In this document: piece after piece, positions 6,811-14,461 of the stretch
Layout of the letters: every line of letters begins with the position of its first letter
Position numbering within the stretch: position 1 is the stretch's first letter
Origin: Bacteroidales bacterium UBA1757
GTDB lineage: Bacteria > Bacteroidota > Bacteroidia > Bacteroidales > UBA1402
Direction: 5' to 3'
DNA length: 28,836 nt
NCBI GenBank assembly: GCA_002315625.1
Contig: DCHH01000021.1
Location: 14,380 to 43,215 of the forward strand
The notes under the pieces: model-generated
Databases searched by the model: none
Seen by the model: only the letters and a program-made list of their open reading frames with translations
What the model was told of the DNA's origin: nothing
Translations under genes and position numbers: made by a program

Positions 6811-7643
6811 CCCAGAACCTGATAGTCTGCGGAGGTATTGGAAACCAGATGTTTCTGTATGCCATGTACTTGGTAATGAAACAGATGGGAAAGAGGGTGA
6901 TATTGGACATATCCCAGTGCAATCATCTGCGGACTCATAACGGCTATGAGCTTTCGAAGGCTTTCGCAGTCGAGGCCCAGATACTTGACAATGAGTCCCT
7001 CCCTCACCGGTTTCTTTTGAGATTCATGGTTGAATATTGTTCGTTCGGGCTTTTGTATCAGGATACTTACGAACTTGACCAGCCGGTTTTCAAGACCAGG
7101 AGGCCTTTTATCCGTGGATTTTTCCAGTCGGATGCCTATTTCCAGAGTTGCAGGGAGGAGGTGATTTCTTCGTTCAAATTCAGAAATATTTCCGATGAAA
7201 ACGGGCTTTTTGCAAAGGAAATGTCTGAAATCAATAGCGTGAGCCTTCATATCAGGAGGGGTGATTACCTCACAAATGACCGCTACACAGGGATTTGCAA
7301 CGAGGAGTACTATCGGCGGGCGGTCGGTTACATTATTGATAAGGTACCGACTCCCCATTTCTATATTTTTTCCGACGATTTGCCCTGGGCTTCACAGTTT
7401 GCCGCTTCTTTGGGGATTGATTACAGGATTGTGGATTTTAACCGGAATGAAAACAGCTGGCAGGATATGTATCTGATGAGCCAGTGCCGTCATAACATTC
7501 TTGCAAACAGCTCGTTCAGCTGGTGGGGTGCCTATCTGAACCGTCACGAGGATGCTATCAGAATAGCCCCCGCAACATGGGACAATTATGATTCCCCGCA
7601 ATATAACGCCATACGGGTGCCGCAATCATATATAAGATTGTAA
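6807..7643 (+). CDS. Family GT11 alpha-1,2-fucosyltransferase
   Basis: This is a 278-residue GT11 enzyme expected to transfer L-fucose from GDP-fucose to the 2-OH of a terminal galactose, producing an H-antigen-like Fuc-alpha-1,2-Gal unit. Family motifs are GGIGNQMFLYAM (9-20), HIRRGDYL at 148-155 with the GDP-fucose-binding Arg residues, FYIFSDD (185-191) and SSFSWWGAYLN (235-245). The length is typical of bacterial GT11 and no membrane segment is evident. Its ATG overlaps the GT6 stop as ATGA, so the genes are probably translationally coupled. This suits a two-step product in which GT11 makes the acceptor and GT6 caps it. The gene is rich in AGG/AGA arginine codons and ATA isoleucine codons compared with ettA and recJ. 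No GDP-fucose synthesis genes lie in the window. The linkage could differ in detail, for example acceptor type. Confidence 0.9.
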   Translation: MTQNLIVCGGIGNQMFLYAMYLVMKQMGKRVILDISQCNHLRTHNGYELSKAFAVEAQILDNESLPHRFLLRFMVEYCSFGLLYQDTYELDQPVFKTRRPFIRGFFQSDAYFQSCREEVISSFKFRNISDENGLFAKEMSEINSVSLHIRRGDYLTNDRYTGICNEEYYRRAVGYIIDKVPTPHFYIFSDDLPWASQFAASLGIDYRIVDFNRNENSWQDMYLMSQCRHNILANSSFSWWGAYLNRHEDAIRIAPATWDNYDSPQYNAIRVPQSYIRL

Positions 7644-7670
7644 TTTTTTCATTTTTGCCCCTACTGTTTG

Positions 7671-7702
7671 CTTGTTTTTCCAAAAAAGAAGGATTACATT
7701 TG
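7671..7702 (+). promoter_or_regulatory. Promoter upstream of recJ
   Basis: CTTG (7671-7674) and TACATTTG (7695-7702) are separated by 20 nt and fit the Bacteroidota TTG-N19-21-TAnnTTTG pattern. The leader would be about 70 nt and contains a short hairpin, GCCCG (7720-7724) with CGGGC (7731-7735). Confidence 0.6.
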
Positions 7703-7780
7703 CGAGCCTATTAAATAGTGCCCGACGAAGCGGGCTGGCATCTTTTCTGGTGAGAAAAAGAAAAACAATATATAACATTA

Positions 7781-9511
7781 ATGGACAGTAAGTGGAATTT
7801 ATTAACACTAACCCCCGAACAAGAACGACAGAAAGAAGAAATTGCTAACGAAGTAGGAATCAGCCCGGTTTTGGCTCAGCTCCTGGTACAGAGAGGTATA
7901 ACAACCTTTGGTGAGGCGAAGAAATTCTTCCGCCCGCAGTTGACAGACTTGCACGATCCTTTTTTAATGAAGGATATGGACAAGGCTGTGAACCGGATTA
8001 ACCAAGCCATAGCCAACAAGGAGAAAATTTTGGTTTACGGGGATTATGATGTAGATGGTGCAACTGCAGTTGCATTGGTCTATAAGTTTCTGCGACAGTT
8101 CAGTTCGCAGTTGGACTATTACCTTCCCGACCGTTATGTCGAAGGTTATGGTGTTTCGTATCAGGGCATTGAATATGCCTACAACAATGGTTTCAAACTG
8201 GTAATTGTGCTCGACTGCGGTATCAAGGCGGTCGAGAAGATTGCGTATGCCAAGGAGAAAGGGGTCGATTTCATCGTCTGTGACCACCACAAGCCCGACG
8301 ATGTGCTTCCGCCGGCTGTGGCTGTGCTTGACGCTAAGCGTGCCGACTCGACCTACCCCTATGGTGAACTGTCGGGGTGTGGTGTGGGGTTCAAGCTTAT
8401 GCAGGCTTTCGCCAAGAACAACGGCATTGCTTTCTCGGAACTGATTCCGCTGCTTGACCTGGTGGCGGTGAGCATCGCTTCGGACATTGTCCCGATTACT
8501 GGCGAGAACCGCATTCTGGCCTATCACGGACTTAAACAGCTGAATTCCAATCCGACTGTAGGGCTGAAGGCTATAATCCATGTCTGCGGACTTGACGACA
8601 AGGAAATCACCATCAGTGATATCGTTTTCAAAATCGGTCCGCGTCTGAACGCCTCGGGACGTATCCAGTCGGCGGCAGAGGCTGTCGATTTGCTGGTTAC
8701 CAAGGATATGGCCTTTGCCCGCGATAAGGCCCTGCAGATTGACGAGTACAACCAGACCCGCAAGGATTTGGACAAGTCAATAACGGAGGAGGCGAATCAG
8801 ATTCTCAAGTCATGCACCAACCTGGATGCCCGCAAGGGGATTGTGATTTTCAACGAGGAGTGGCACAAGGGGGTTATCGGTATTGTGGCATCGCGCCTGT
8901 CGGAGGAGTACTACCGTCCGGCCGTGGTCCTGACCCGCTCGGGTGACCTTGCAACGGGTTCGGCCCGCTCTGTTCCGGGTTTTGACATCTATCGTGCTAT
9001 CGAGTCGTGCCGCGACCTTCTGGAGAATTTCGGCGGACATACCTACGCAGCCGGTCTCTCGATGAAGATGGAGAACGTGAGCAAGTTTACGGAGCGTTTT
9101 GAGAATTTCGTCGCTGAGAATATTTCTGAGGAGCAGATGACTCCCGTTATTGATATTGATGCCGAGATTCAGTTCCAGGAGATTACTCCTAAGTTCTTCC
9201 GTATCCTCAAGCAGTTCAATCCTTTCGGTCCGGATAACAATAAGCCGGTGTTCTGCACCAAGAGGGTGTTTGACTATGGGACCAGCCGTCTGGTCGGTCG
9301 CGACCAGGAGCATCTGAAGCTGGAACTGGTTGACAGTCACTCTGAGAACATTATGAACGGTATTGCGTTTGGAATGTACGAGCACAACCGGCATATCAAG
9401 TCGTTCAATCCTTTTGATATCTGCTACAGCATCGAGGAAAATACGTATAACGGAAATACCTCCATACAGTTGCTGATAAAGGATATTAAGGATAAGGAAG
9501 AGGAGTTCTGA
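7781..9511 (+). CDS. recJ: Single-stranded-DNA-specific exonuclease RecJ
   Basis: This encodes a 576-residue DHH-family nuclease that degrades ssDNA 5' to 3' in recombination and mismatch/base-excision repair. The metal-binding phosphoesterase motifs are intact: YGDYDVDGATA (Asp88, Asp90, Asp92), LDCGIKAVE, and VCDHHKPD with Asp168-His169-His170. The DHHA1 domain shows the GGHTYAAGLSM motif, and a C-terminal OB-like region follows (residues about 455-576). The length is normal for RecJ. The start at ATG 7781 gives a normal N-terminus and sits about 75 nt downstream of a good promoter. recQ begins 46 nt after the stop. RecJ and RecQ act together in the RecF-type gap repair pathway, so the neighbourhood makes functional sense. 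Confidence 0.96.
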   Translation: MDSKWNLLTLTPEQERQKEEIANEVGISPVLAQLLVQRGITTFGEAKKFFRPQLTDLHDPFLMKDMDKAVNRINQAIANKEKILVYGDYDVDGATAVALVYKFLRQFSSQLDYYLPDRYVEGYGVSYQGIEYAYNNGFKLVIVLDCGIKAVEKIAYAKEKGVDFIVCDHHKPDDVLPPAVAVLDAKRADSTYPYGELSGCGVGFKLMQAFAKNNGIAFSELIPLLDLVAVSIASDIVPITGENRILAYHGLKQLNSNPTVGLKAIIHVCGLDDKEITISDIVFKIGPRLNASGRIQSAAEAVDLLVTKDMAFARDKALQIDEYNQTRKDLDKSITEEANQILKSCTNLDARKGIVIFNEEWHKGVIGIVASRLSEEYYRPAVVLTRSGDLATGSARSVPGFDIYRAIESCRDLLENFGGHTYAAGLSMKMENVSKFTERFENFVAENISEEQMTPVIDIDAEIQFQEITPKFFRILKQFNPFGPDNNKPVFCTKRVFDYGTSRLVGRDQEHLKLELVDSHSENIMNGIAFGMYEHNRHIKSFNPFDICYSIEENTYNGNTSIQLLIKDIKDKEEEF

Positions 9512-9557
9512 CTTATCTCCAACCATTTTCGCAGTACGAAAACTTTCATTTGCGAGT

Positions 9558-11522
9558 ATGGACGGCTCACATTTTCATGATATTCTCAAGCGGTACTGGG
9601 GTTATGAGGATTTCAGGCCGTTGCAGCTTGAGATAATCGAGAGCATAGCCTCGGGGCGTGACACTTTGGGACTGATGCCGACCGGAGGCGGAAAATCGCT
9701 GACCTTCCAGGTTCCGGCATTGGCCAGTGATGGCATCTGCCTGGTCGTGACCCCGTTGGTGGCCCTGATGAAAGACCAGGTGAGCCGGCTTAGGCAGATG
9801 GGCATCAAAGCGGCGTGCATCCACTCCGGGATGCCCCAGAACGAAATCGTCCTTACCTTGGACAATTGTCTCTATGGCAATTACAAATTCCTCTACGTTT
9901 CTCCAGAGCGGCTTTCGACCCAGCTCTTCTTGGAGCGCATTCTGAGCCTACAAGTGAGCATGCTTGTCGTTGACGAGGCGCACTGTATTTCGCAGTGGGG
10001 CTACGACTTCCGTCCGTCGTACCTCAATATTGCCGACATCCGCCTTCTGCTGCCCGACGTGCCTGTGCTTGCCCTGACTGCCACGGCAACCCCCGAAGTA
10101 GTGGCAGACATCCAGGAAAGACTCCGCTTCCCAGAGCCTAATGCGCTCAGTATGAGCTTTGAGCGTCAGAACCTGTCGTACGTGGTGCGCAATACCGACG
10201 ACAAGGAGAAAACCTTGCTGAGTATCCTTTCGTCAGTGCCTGGAACGGCATTGGTCTATGTCAGGATGCGTGCCACTACAAAGGAAATATCCGACAATCT
10301 TAGAAAGCTTGGCATTTCGGCCGACTATTACCACGCCGGTCTGACCGAAGATGTGAAAAACCAGAAGCAGCAGCAGTGGCAGGAGGGAAAGACTCGGGTC
10401 ATTGTCTCCACAAACGCATTCGGAATGGGTATTGACAAGGCGGACGTGAGGGTTGTCGTGCATTGGGATTTGCCAGACTCGCCCGAAGCCTATTTTCAGG
10501 AGGCGGGCCGTGCCGGTCGTGACCGGAAGAAAGCATACGCCGTTCTGCTATACCAGAAAGCCGATGCAGTGCGGCTGAAGAAGCGTATTTCGGATACTTT
10601 TCCCGAAAAGAAATACATTCGCAAGGTTTATGATTGCCTCTGTTACTACTACGAACTTGAAATCGGAACTGGTGCAGGGGCGGTATATCCCTTTGACTCC
10701 ATAGAATTCAGCCGCCGGTTCCACCTGAATGAAGTGCAGGTTTTCAGCGCTTTGAAACTCTTGCAGCAGGCTGGCTACATTGAGTACGAAGAGCCTTCTG
10801 AGGGGACTTCGAAGGTGATGATGGCAATCGACAGGGATGAACTGTACAATATTTCGCTTGATGAGGACGACGAGGAATTGCTTGGCATCCTGCTCCGCTC
10901 ATACACCGGGCTTTTTGCCGATGCCGTCCACATCGAGGAGGAGCGGCTGGCCGAAAGGGTGGGGAAGAGCCGCGACGAAGTGTATCAAGGGCTGCTCAGA
11001 CTATCCAGGCAGGGGATTATTGACTATATTCCGCGCAAGAAGAGTCCGCTGGTCAAGATAGTGATGGATCGTGTGGAGGGGAAGGATATCCCGCTGACTC
11101 AGGTCGTCTATGAAGACCGCCGCCGCCGGTACGAGGAGCGCATTCAGGCCATGATTGAGTATGCTGCCGATGATTCGGTCTGCCGTAGTAAGCGGCTTAT
11201 GCACTATTTCGGCCAGCAGAATGCACGAAACTGCGGAATTTGCGACGTGTGCCTCAAAAAGAACGAACAGGGGATTCGTACTTGGGAAACCGATGAGATT
11301 ACGGATGCCGTGAAGGTGCTTCTTTCGGATGGAAAGAGCCTTCCGCTGGAGACCCTTGTCGATTCCCTTGTCAACGAGGAAGTCGGGGTGCAGAAGCCGT
11401 GCACCATTGGCGGAAATACGCTCAGAGGGCACTATTCGGCCGACAAGGTCATCACCATATTGCGATTCCTCTGCTCGAAAGGTGTCCTGAAACAGGAAAA
11501 TTTCAGGTATTTACTTGTGTAG
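9558..11522 (+). CDS. recQ: ATP-dependent DNA helicase RecQ
   Basis: This is a 654-residue superfamily-2 3'-5' DNA helicase. Seen are Walker A MPTGGGKS (around 40-47), motif II DEAHCISQWGYDFRP beginning at Asp139, motif III ALTATATP, and motifs V-VI in STNAFGMGIDKADVR and QEAGRAGRD. The RecQ zinc site has Cys542, Cys559, Cys562 and Cys565 (NCGICDVC), followed by a winged-helix region. I do not recognise a clear C-terminal HRDC domain. It follows recJ by 46 nt; a near-match -7 box (TTCATTTG, 9545-9552) lies just upstream but has no good -33 element, so read-through from recJ is more likely. The expected partner activity is unwinding of ends and gaps for RecJ digestion. Confidence 0.95.
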   Translation: MDGSHFHDILKRYWGYEDFRPLQLEIIESIASGRDTLGLMPTGGGKSLTFQVPALASDGICLVVTPLVALMKDQVSRLRQMGIKAACIHSGMPQNEIVLTLDNCLYGNYKFLYVSPERLSTQLFLERILSLQVSMLVVDEAHCISQWGYDFRPSYLNIADIRLLLPDVPVLALTATATPEVVADIQERLRFPEPNALSMSFERQNLSYVVRNTDDKEKTLLSILSSVPGTALVYVRMRATTKEISDNLRKLGISADYYHAGLTEDVKNQKQQQWQEGKTRVIVSTNAFGMGIDKADVRVVVHWDLPDSPEAYFQEAGRAGRDRKKAYAVLLYQKADAVRLKKRISDTFPEKKYIRKVYDCLCYYYELEIGTGAGAVYPFDSIEFSRRFHLNEVQVFSALKLLQQAGYIEYEEPSEGTSKVMMAIDRDELYNISLDEDDEELLGILLRSYTGLFADAVHIEEERLAERVGKSRDEVYQGLLRLSRQGIIDYIPRKKSPLVKIVMDRVEGKDIPLTQVVYEDRRRRYEERIQAMIEYAADDSVCRSKRLMHYFGQQNARNCGICDVCLKKNEQGIRTWETDEITDAVKVLLSDGKSLPLETLVDSLVNEEVGVQKPCTIGGNTLRGHYSADKVITILRFLCSKGVLKQENFRYLLV

Positions 11523-11524
11523 GG

Positions 11525-11556
11525 TTTGGTACTTTAACGGGATAGCATTACCTTAG
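11525..11556 (+). promoter_or_regulatory. Promoter for the NfeD-kdsB-flippase operon
   Basis: TTTG (11525-11528), 20 nt, then TACCTTAG (11549-11556), one mismatch from TAnnTTTG. It begins just after the recQ stop. Transcription would start near 11563, about 60 nt before the ATG at 11626. Confidence 0.5.
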
Positions 11557-11625
11557 CAACCAGAATCGCAACTATGTCCTTCGTTGAAGGATGGATGCAA
11601 AGTGTTTGCTAATTTATTGAACCTT

Positions 11626-12336
11626 ATGTTGTTACTTTCTTTAGGAGTTTTGTCGGCCAGTCTTGTCGGAACCATTCTGCGGGCCATTCTCATTATAATC
11701 ATCGTTACGGGAGTCTGGTTTGAACTGCAGAATCCCGGATTAGGCTTTCCGTCGGTGGTCGCTGCCGTTGCGGCGGTGCTCTATTTTGCCTCTCTTTATG
11801 TCAACGGACTGGTCGCCTACTGGGAAATCGCCATCTTTGTGGTTGGTCTGGTATTGCTCTTCCTCGAAATAATCGTAACTCCTGGTTTCGGTATCCTTGG
11901 GGTGCTGGGAATTATCTGTGTCGTGGCAGGGCTCACATTCTCGATGGTCGATAACAGCATCTCGCTTGAGTGGGGCAATATGTCGCTTGGTGACTTTGAC
12001 GAGGCCCTGATTATAGTCGTTCTCAGCATTCTTGCCGGTGTCGGTATCTGTGTCTGGCTTACCTCGAAAATAGGCAAGGGAAAGAGCTCGTTCCGAAAGA
12101 TGGCCCTGGAGGCCACTCAGAAGCAGGAGGAAGGTTTCATCGGGGTTCCTATCAGTGAACTTCATGCCTGTGTAGGAAAATCCGGGGAGGCTGCGACAAT
12201 CCTGCGTCCCGGCGGAAAGGTCTCTGTTGGAGGTCGAATCTATGATGCCGTTGCCATGAACGGCTATGTTAATGAAGGAGAAAGTATCTGTGTTGTCCGC
12301 ACTGAGGCCGGACAGCTGTATGTAACGAAAGCATAA
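11626..12336 (+). CDS. Short NfeD-like membrane protein lacking the protease domain
   Basis: This encodes a 236-residue protein with several hydrophobic helices (about 2-30, 44-60, 64-84, 88-107 and 127-145) and a soluble C-terminal OB-fold-like domain (about 172-236). The segments TGVWFELQNPGLGFP and LEIIVTPGFGILGVLGI are typical of NfeD. Full-length relatives carry an N-terminal ClpP-like serine protease domain before this block; here only 103 nt separate recQ from the ATG, so that domain is absent. NfeD proteins are thought to act with stomatin/SPFH proteins in membrane quality control; no such partner is in the window. I chose ATG 11626; a TTG at 11584 would add 14 polar residues and the frame closes at a TAG at 11554. 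kdsB follows after 4 nt. A naturally short NfeD subfamily is an alternative to truncation. Confidence 0.78.
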   Translation: MLLLSLGVLSASLVGTILRAILIIIIVTGVWFELQNPGLGFPSVVAAVAAVLYFASLYVNGLVAYWEIAIFVVGLVLLFLEIIVTPGFGILGVLGIICVVAGLTFSMVDNSISLEWGNMSLGDFDEALIIVVLSILAGVGICVWLTSKIGKGKSSFRKMALEATQKQEEGFIGVPISELHACVGKSGEAATILRPGGKVSVGGRIYDAVAMNGYVNEGESICVVRTEAGQLYVTKA

Positions 12337-12340
12337 TCCA

Positions 12341-13102
12341 ATGAAGTTCTTAGGACTGATACCGGCGCGCTATGCTTCGACGCGCTTTCCGGGCAAACCG
12401 CTTGCTGACATCGGTGGCAAGCCCATGATACAGAGAGTCTATGAACAGGTTGAAGGGGTATTGGACGACGTCTATGTCGCAACTGATGACGACAGGATTT
12501 TCCGCGCTGTCGAGGCGTTCGGCGGGAAGGCTATTATGACTTCGGAAAGTCATCGCAGCGGAACGGACCGCTGTGGAGAGGCCATGACGAAAGTCGAATG
12601 CTCGTTCGATGTTGTCATTAATATACAAGGTGACGAGCCTTTTATCAAACCGTCTCAGATTGAGTCGCTCAAATCGTGTTTTATTTCCGATGGAAAGGAC
12701 AACGGTACGCAGATTGCCACCCTTTGCCGGGTTTTCCGCAAGGAGGAGGGGCTCAATGCACTGTTCAATCCGAATTCCCCGAAACTGATAATGAACGGGA
12801 ACCACGAGGCTGTCTATTTCAGCCGCTCGGTAATCCCGTATCTTCGTAATATTCCTCGTGAGGAGTGGCTTGATAAGCACTCGTTCTACAAGCACATCGG
12901 GATTTATGCCTACCGCAAGGAGGTGCTGCCAAGGCTTACCGCACTTTCGCAGTCCCCGCTGGAACTTGCCGAGTCGCTTGAGCAGTTGCGCTGGCTGGAA
13001 AACGGTTTCCGCATCAGAGTGGCCCTGACAGATGTCGAGAATCTTGCCGTTGATACCCCGGAAGACCTTGAACGAATCCTTAGTAGCGGTCTGCTGAAAT
13101 GA
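12341..13102 (+). CDS. kdsB: CMP-Kdo synthetase (3-deoxy-manno-octulosonate cytidylyltransferase)
   Basis: This is a 253-residue cytosolic nucleotidyltransferase that activates Kdo with CTP to CMP-Kdo for the lipopolysaccharide inner core. It aligns closely by eye with E. coli KdsB. The N-terminal IPARYASTRFPGKPLADIGG is the nucleotide-binding loop. VYVATDDDRI, SHRSGTDRC, VVINIQGDEPFIKP, VYFSRSVIPY, HIGIYAYRKEVL and LEQLRWLENGFRI follow in the expected order, and the C-terminal VDTPEDLERI is intact. The length is normal. It starts 4 nt after the NfeD stop and its TGA overlaps the ATG of the M16 gene (ATGA), so translation is coupled. It indicates an outer membrane with Kdo-containing lipid A-core. 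Confidence 0.96.
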   Translation: MKFLGLIPARYASTRFPGKPLADIGGKPMIQRVYEQVEGVLDDVYVATDDDRIFRAVEAFGGKAIMTSESHRSGTDRCGEAMTKVECSFDVVINIQGDEPFIKPSQIESLKSCFISDGKDNGTQIATLCRVFRKEEGLNALFNPNSPKLIMNGNHEAVYFSRSVIPYLRNIPREEWLDKHSFYKHIGIYAYRKEVLPRLTALSQSPLELAESLEQLRWLENGFRIRVALTDVENLAVDTPEDLERILSSGLLK

Positions 13103-14454
13103 AAAATAACACCGACAGTTTCCTTCACTCGAATCCGGACAGAAATGTTCCGCCTGCAATCGGAACTTTCCAGATGGTGGAAATTCCGTCGATGGATTGT
13201 CGTGTGCTAAAGAACGGCATGCGGGTTTCGTATATTCATACCCCCGTGGAAGGACTGGTAAGGGTCGATTTGGTGGTGAGGGCCGGTTCGGCATTCCAGC
13301 CCCGCCCGCTTGTTGCCCAGCTTTCCAACTTGCTGCTAAAGGAGGGATGCCGGGAAACTTACGATGAAAACGGCAAAATTGTATGCAAAGCCATGAATGC
13401 CGCCGAGGTGGCTGACTGCTTTGACGGCTACGGAGCCTACGTCTATTATTCCACGATGATGGAATATGTCATTGTAACGCTTTGTACCCCAACGAAGTAT
13501 ATTCGGGAGAACCTGACCATACTGCGCAATCTTCACGCTTTCCCGCAGTATCCTGAAGAGGGGCTGCGGCTGAACCTGCAATTGCGTGAGCAGCAATGGC
13601 GCATTGACCGCGAGAAGGTGCATGTGATGGCCTCCATGAAGATGAACGAGGTGCTGTTCGGTCAGGACCATCCCTACGGCAGGATGCTTCGGGAGGAGGA
13701 TTTCCGGAGTCTCGACCCGCAGGCGCTCCACGATTTCCACAACCGTTTCCACACTCCTGAAAATACACAGCTCGTTGTGACGGGCGATGTTGATGAGCAG
13801 GTTCTGACATGTATGGAGGAGCTGTTCGGCACGCTGAAACCGTGCGACAACCCCTCTGGGCGATTGTGTCTGATTCAGCCGCAACCCTCGTCGCAGAAAG
13901 TCTGGCTCATTCCCAAAAAGGGGGCTTCCCAGGCGGCAGTCCGGCTGTCACTCCCGACAATAGGAGAGGAACATGCTGATTTTCACGGACTTCATGTGCT
14001 TAATGCACTGTTGGGTGGATATTTTGGCAGCCGTCTGATGATGTCGCTCAGGGAACGGAAGGGTTACACGTATGGCATTTATTCGACCCACACCGTATAT
14101 AACAATTTCTCGTACATCGATATTGATACCCAGACGGCTATTGCCAATGTGCACCCGGTCATTGACGGCGTGTGGGAGGAAATTGAGAAATTATCGACCG
14201 AACCGGTTAAGGATGAGGAACTTGGAAGATTGCGGAACTATCTTTACGGGGAGTATGCCCGTATGCTTGACGGCCCGTTCTCCCTGTCGGACATGTTCGT
14301 CTCATCGCTGGTTTCGGGGCAGGATATGACAGTGTGTCACAAGCAGCAGTTGGATGTTCTCCGGGACATTACCCCTGAAGAACTGCGACGGCTGGCAGAA
14401 AAGTATTTACGGCCGGAGGATTTCTATATAGTCTCAGCCGGCGTTGAAGAATAA
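13099..14454 (+). CDS. M16 peptidase homologue without zinc site
   Basis: This is a 451-residue protein with the two-lobe fold of the M16B (processing-peptidase/PqqL-like) family. The second lobe has the conserved SLRERKGYTYGIYS segment carrying the Arg/Tyr pair that helps substrate binding. In the first lobe, the place where active members read LAHFLEHMLFKG reads VAQLSNLLLKEG. All three HxxEH residues are therefore replaced (His to Gln, Glu to Asn, His to Leu), and zinc binding and catalysis should be lost. Some M16B enzymes work as a pair of one zinc subunit and one Arg/Tyr subunit, so this could be the non-catalytic partner of a subunit encoded elsewhere. No signal peptide is obvious, implying a cytoplasmic location. 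It overlaps kdsB by 4 nt and ends 7 nt before the flippase gene. Its role in the envelope operon is unknown. Confidence 0.82.
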   Translation: MKNNTDSFLHSNPDRNVPPAIGTFQMVEIPSMDCRVLKNGMRVSYIHTPVEGLVRVDLVVRAGSAFQPRPLVAQLSNLLLKEGCRETYDENGKIVCKAMNAAEVADCFDGYGAYVYYSTMMEYVIVTLCTPTKYIRENLTILRNLHAFPQYPEEGLRLNLQLREQQWRIDREKVHVMASMKMNEVLFGQDHPYGRMLREEDFRSLDPQALHDFHNRFHTPENTQLVVTGDVDEQVLTCMEELFGTLKPCDNPSGRLCLIQPQPSSQKVWLIPKKGASQAAVRLSLPTIGEEHADFHGLHVLNALLGGYFGSRLMMSLRERKGYTYGIYSTHTVYNNFSYIDIDTQTAIANVHPVIDGVWEEIEKLSTEPVKDEELGRLRNYLYGEYARMLDGPFSLSDMFVSSLVSGQDMTVCHKQQLDVLRDITPEELRRLAEKYLRPEDFYIVSAGVEE

Positions 14455-14461
14455 TTGAAAT

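Noticed and set aside
6576..7358. 260-codon minus-strand frame across GT6 and GT11
   Set aside because: It is antisense to two genes with intact family motifs, and its protein resembles no family I recognise.
8810..9526. 238-codon minus-strand frame over recJ
   Set aside because: It is a shadow of the recJ reading frame with no domain or promoter support.
9545..9557. Separate recQ promoter (TTCATTTG)
   Set aside because: One mismatch in the -7 box, no -33 element at 19-21 nt, and a leader of only about 5 nt; read-through from recJ explains expression more simply.
11574..11612. 12-codon ORF just before the NfeD gene, considered as a leader peptide
   Set aside because: No run of regulatory codons and no attenuator hairpin accompany it; chance occurrence is likely.
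12350..13294. 314-codon minus-strand frame over kdsB and the M16 gene
   Set aside because: It is the largest antisense frame here but mirrors kdsB, which is clearly real; there is no supporting motif.
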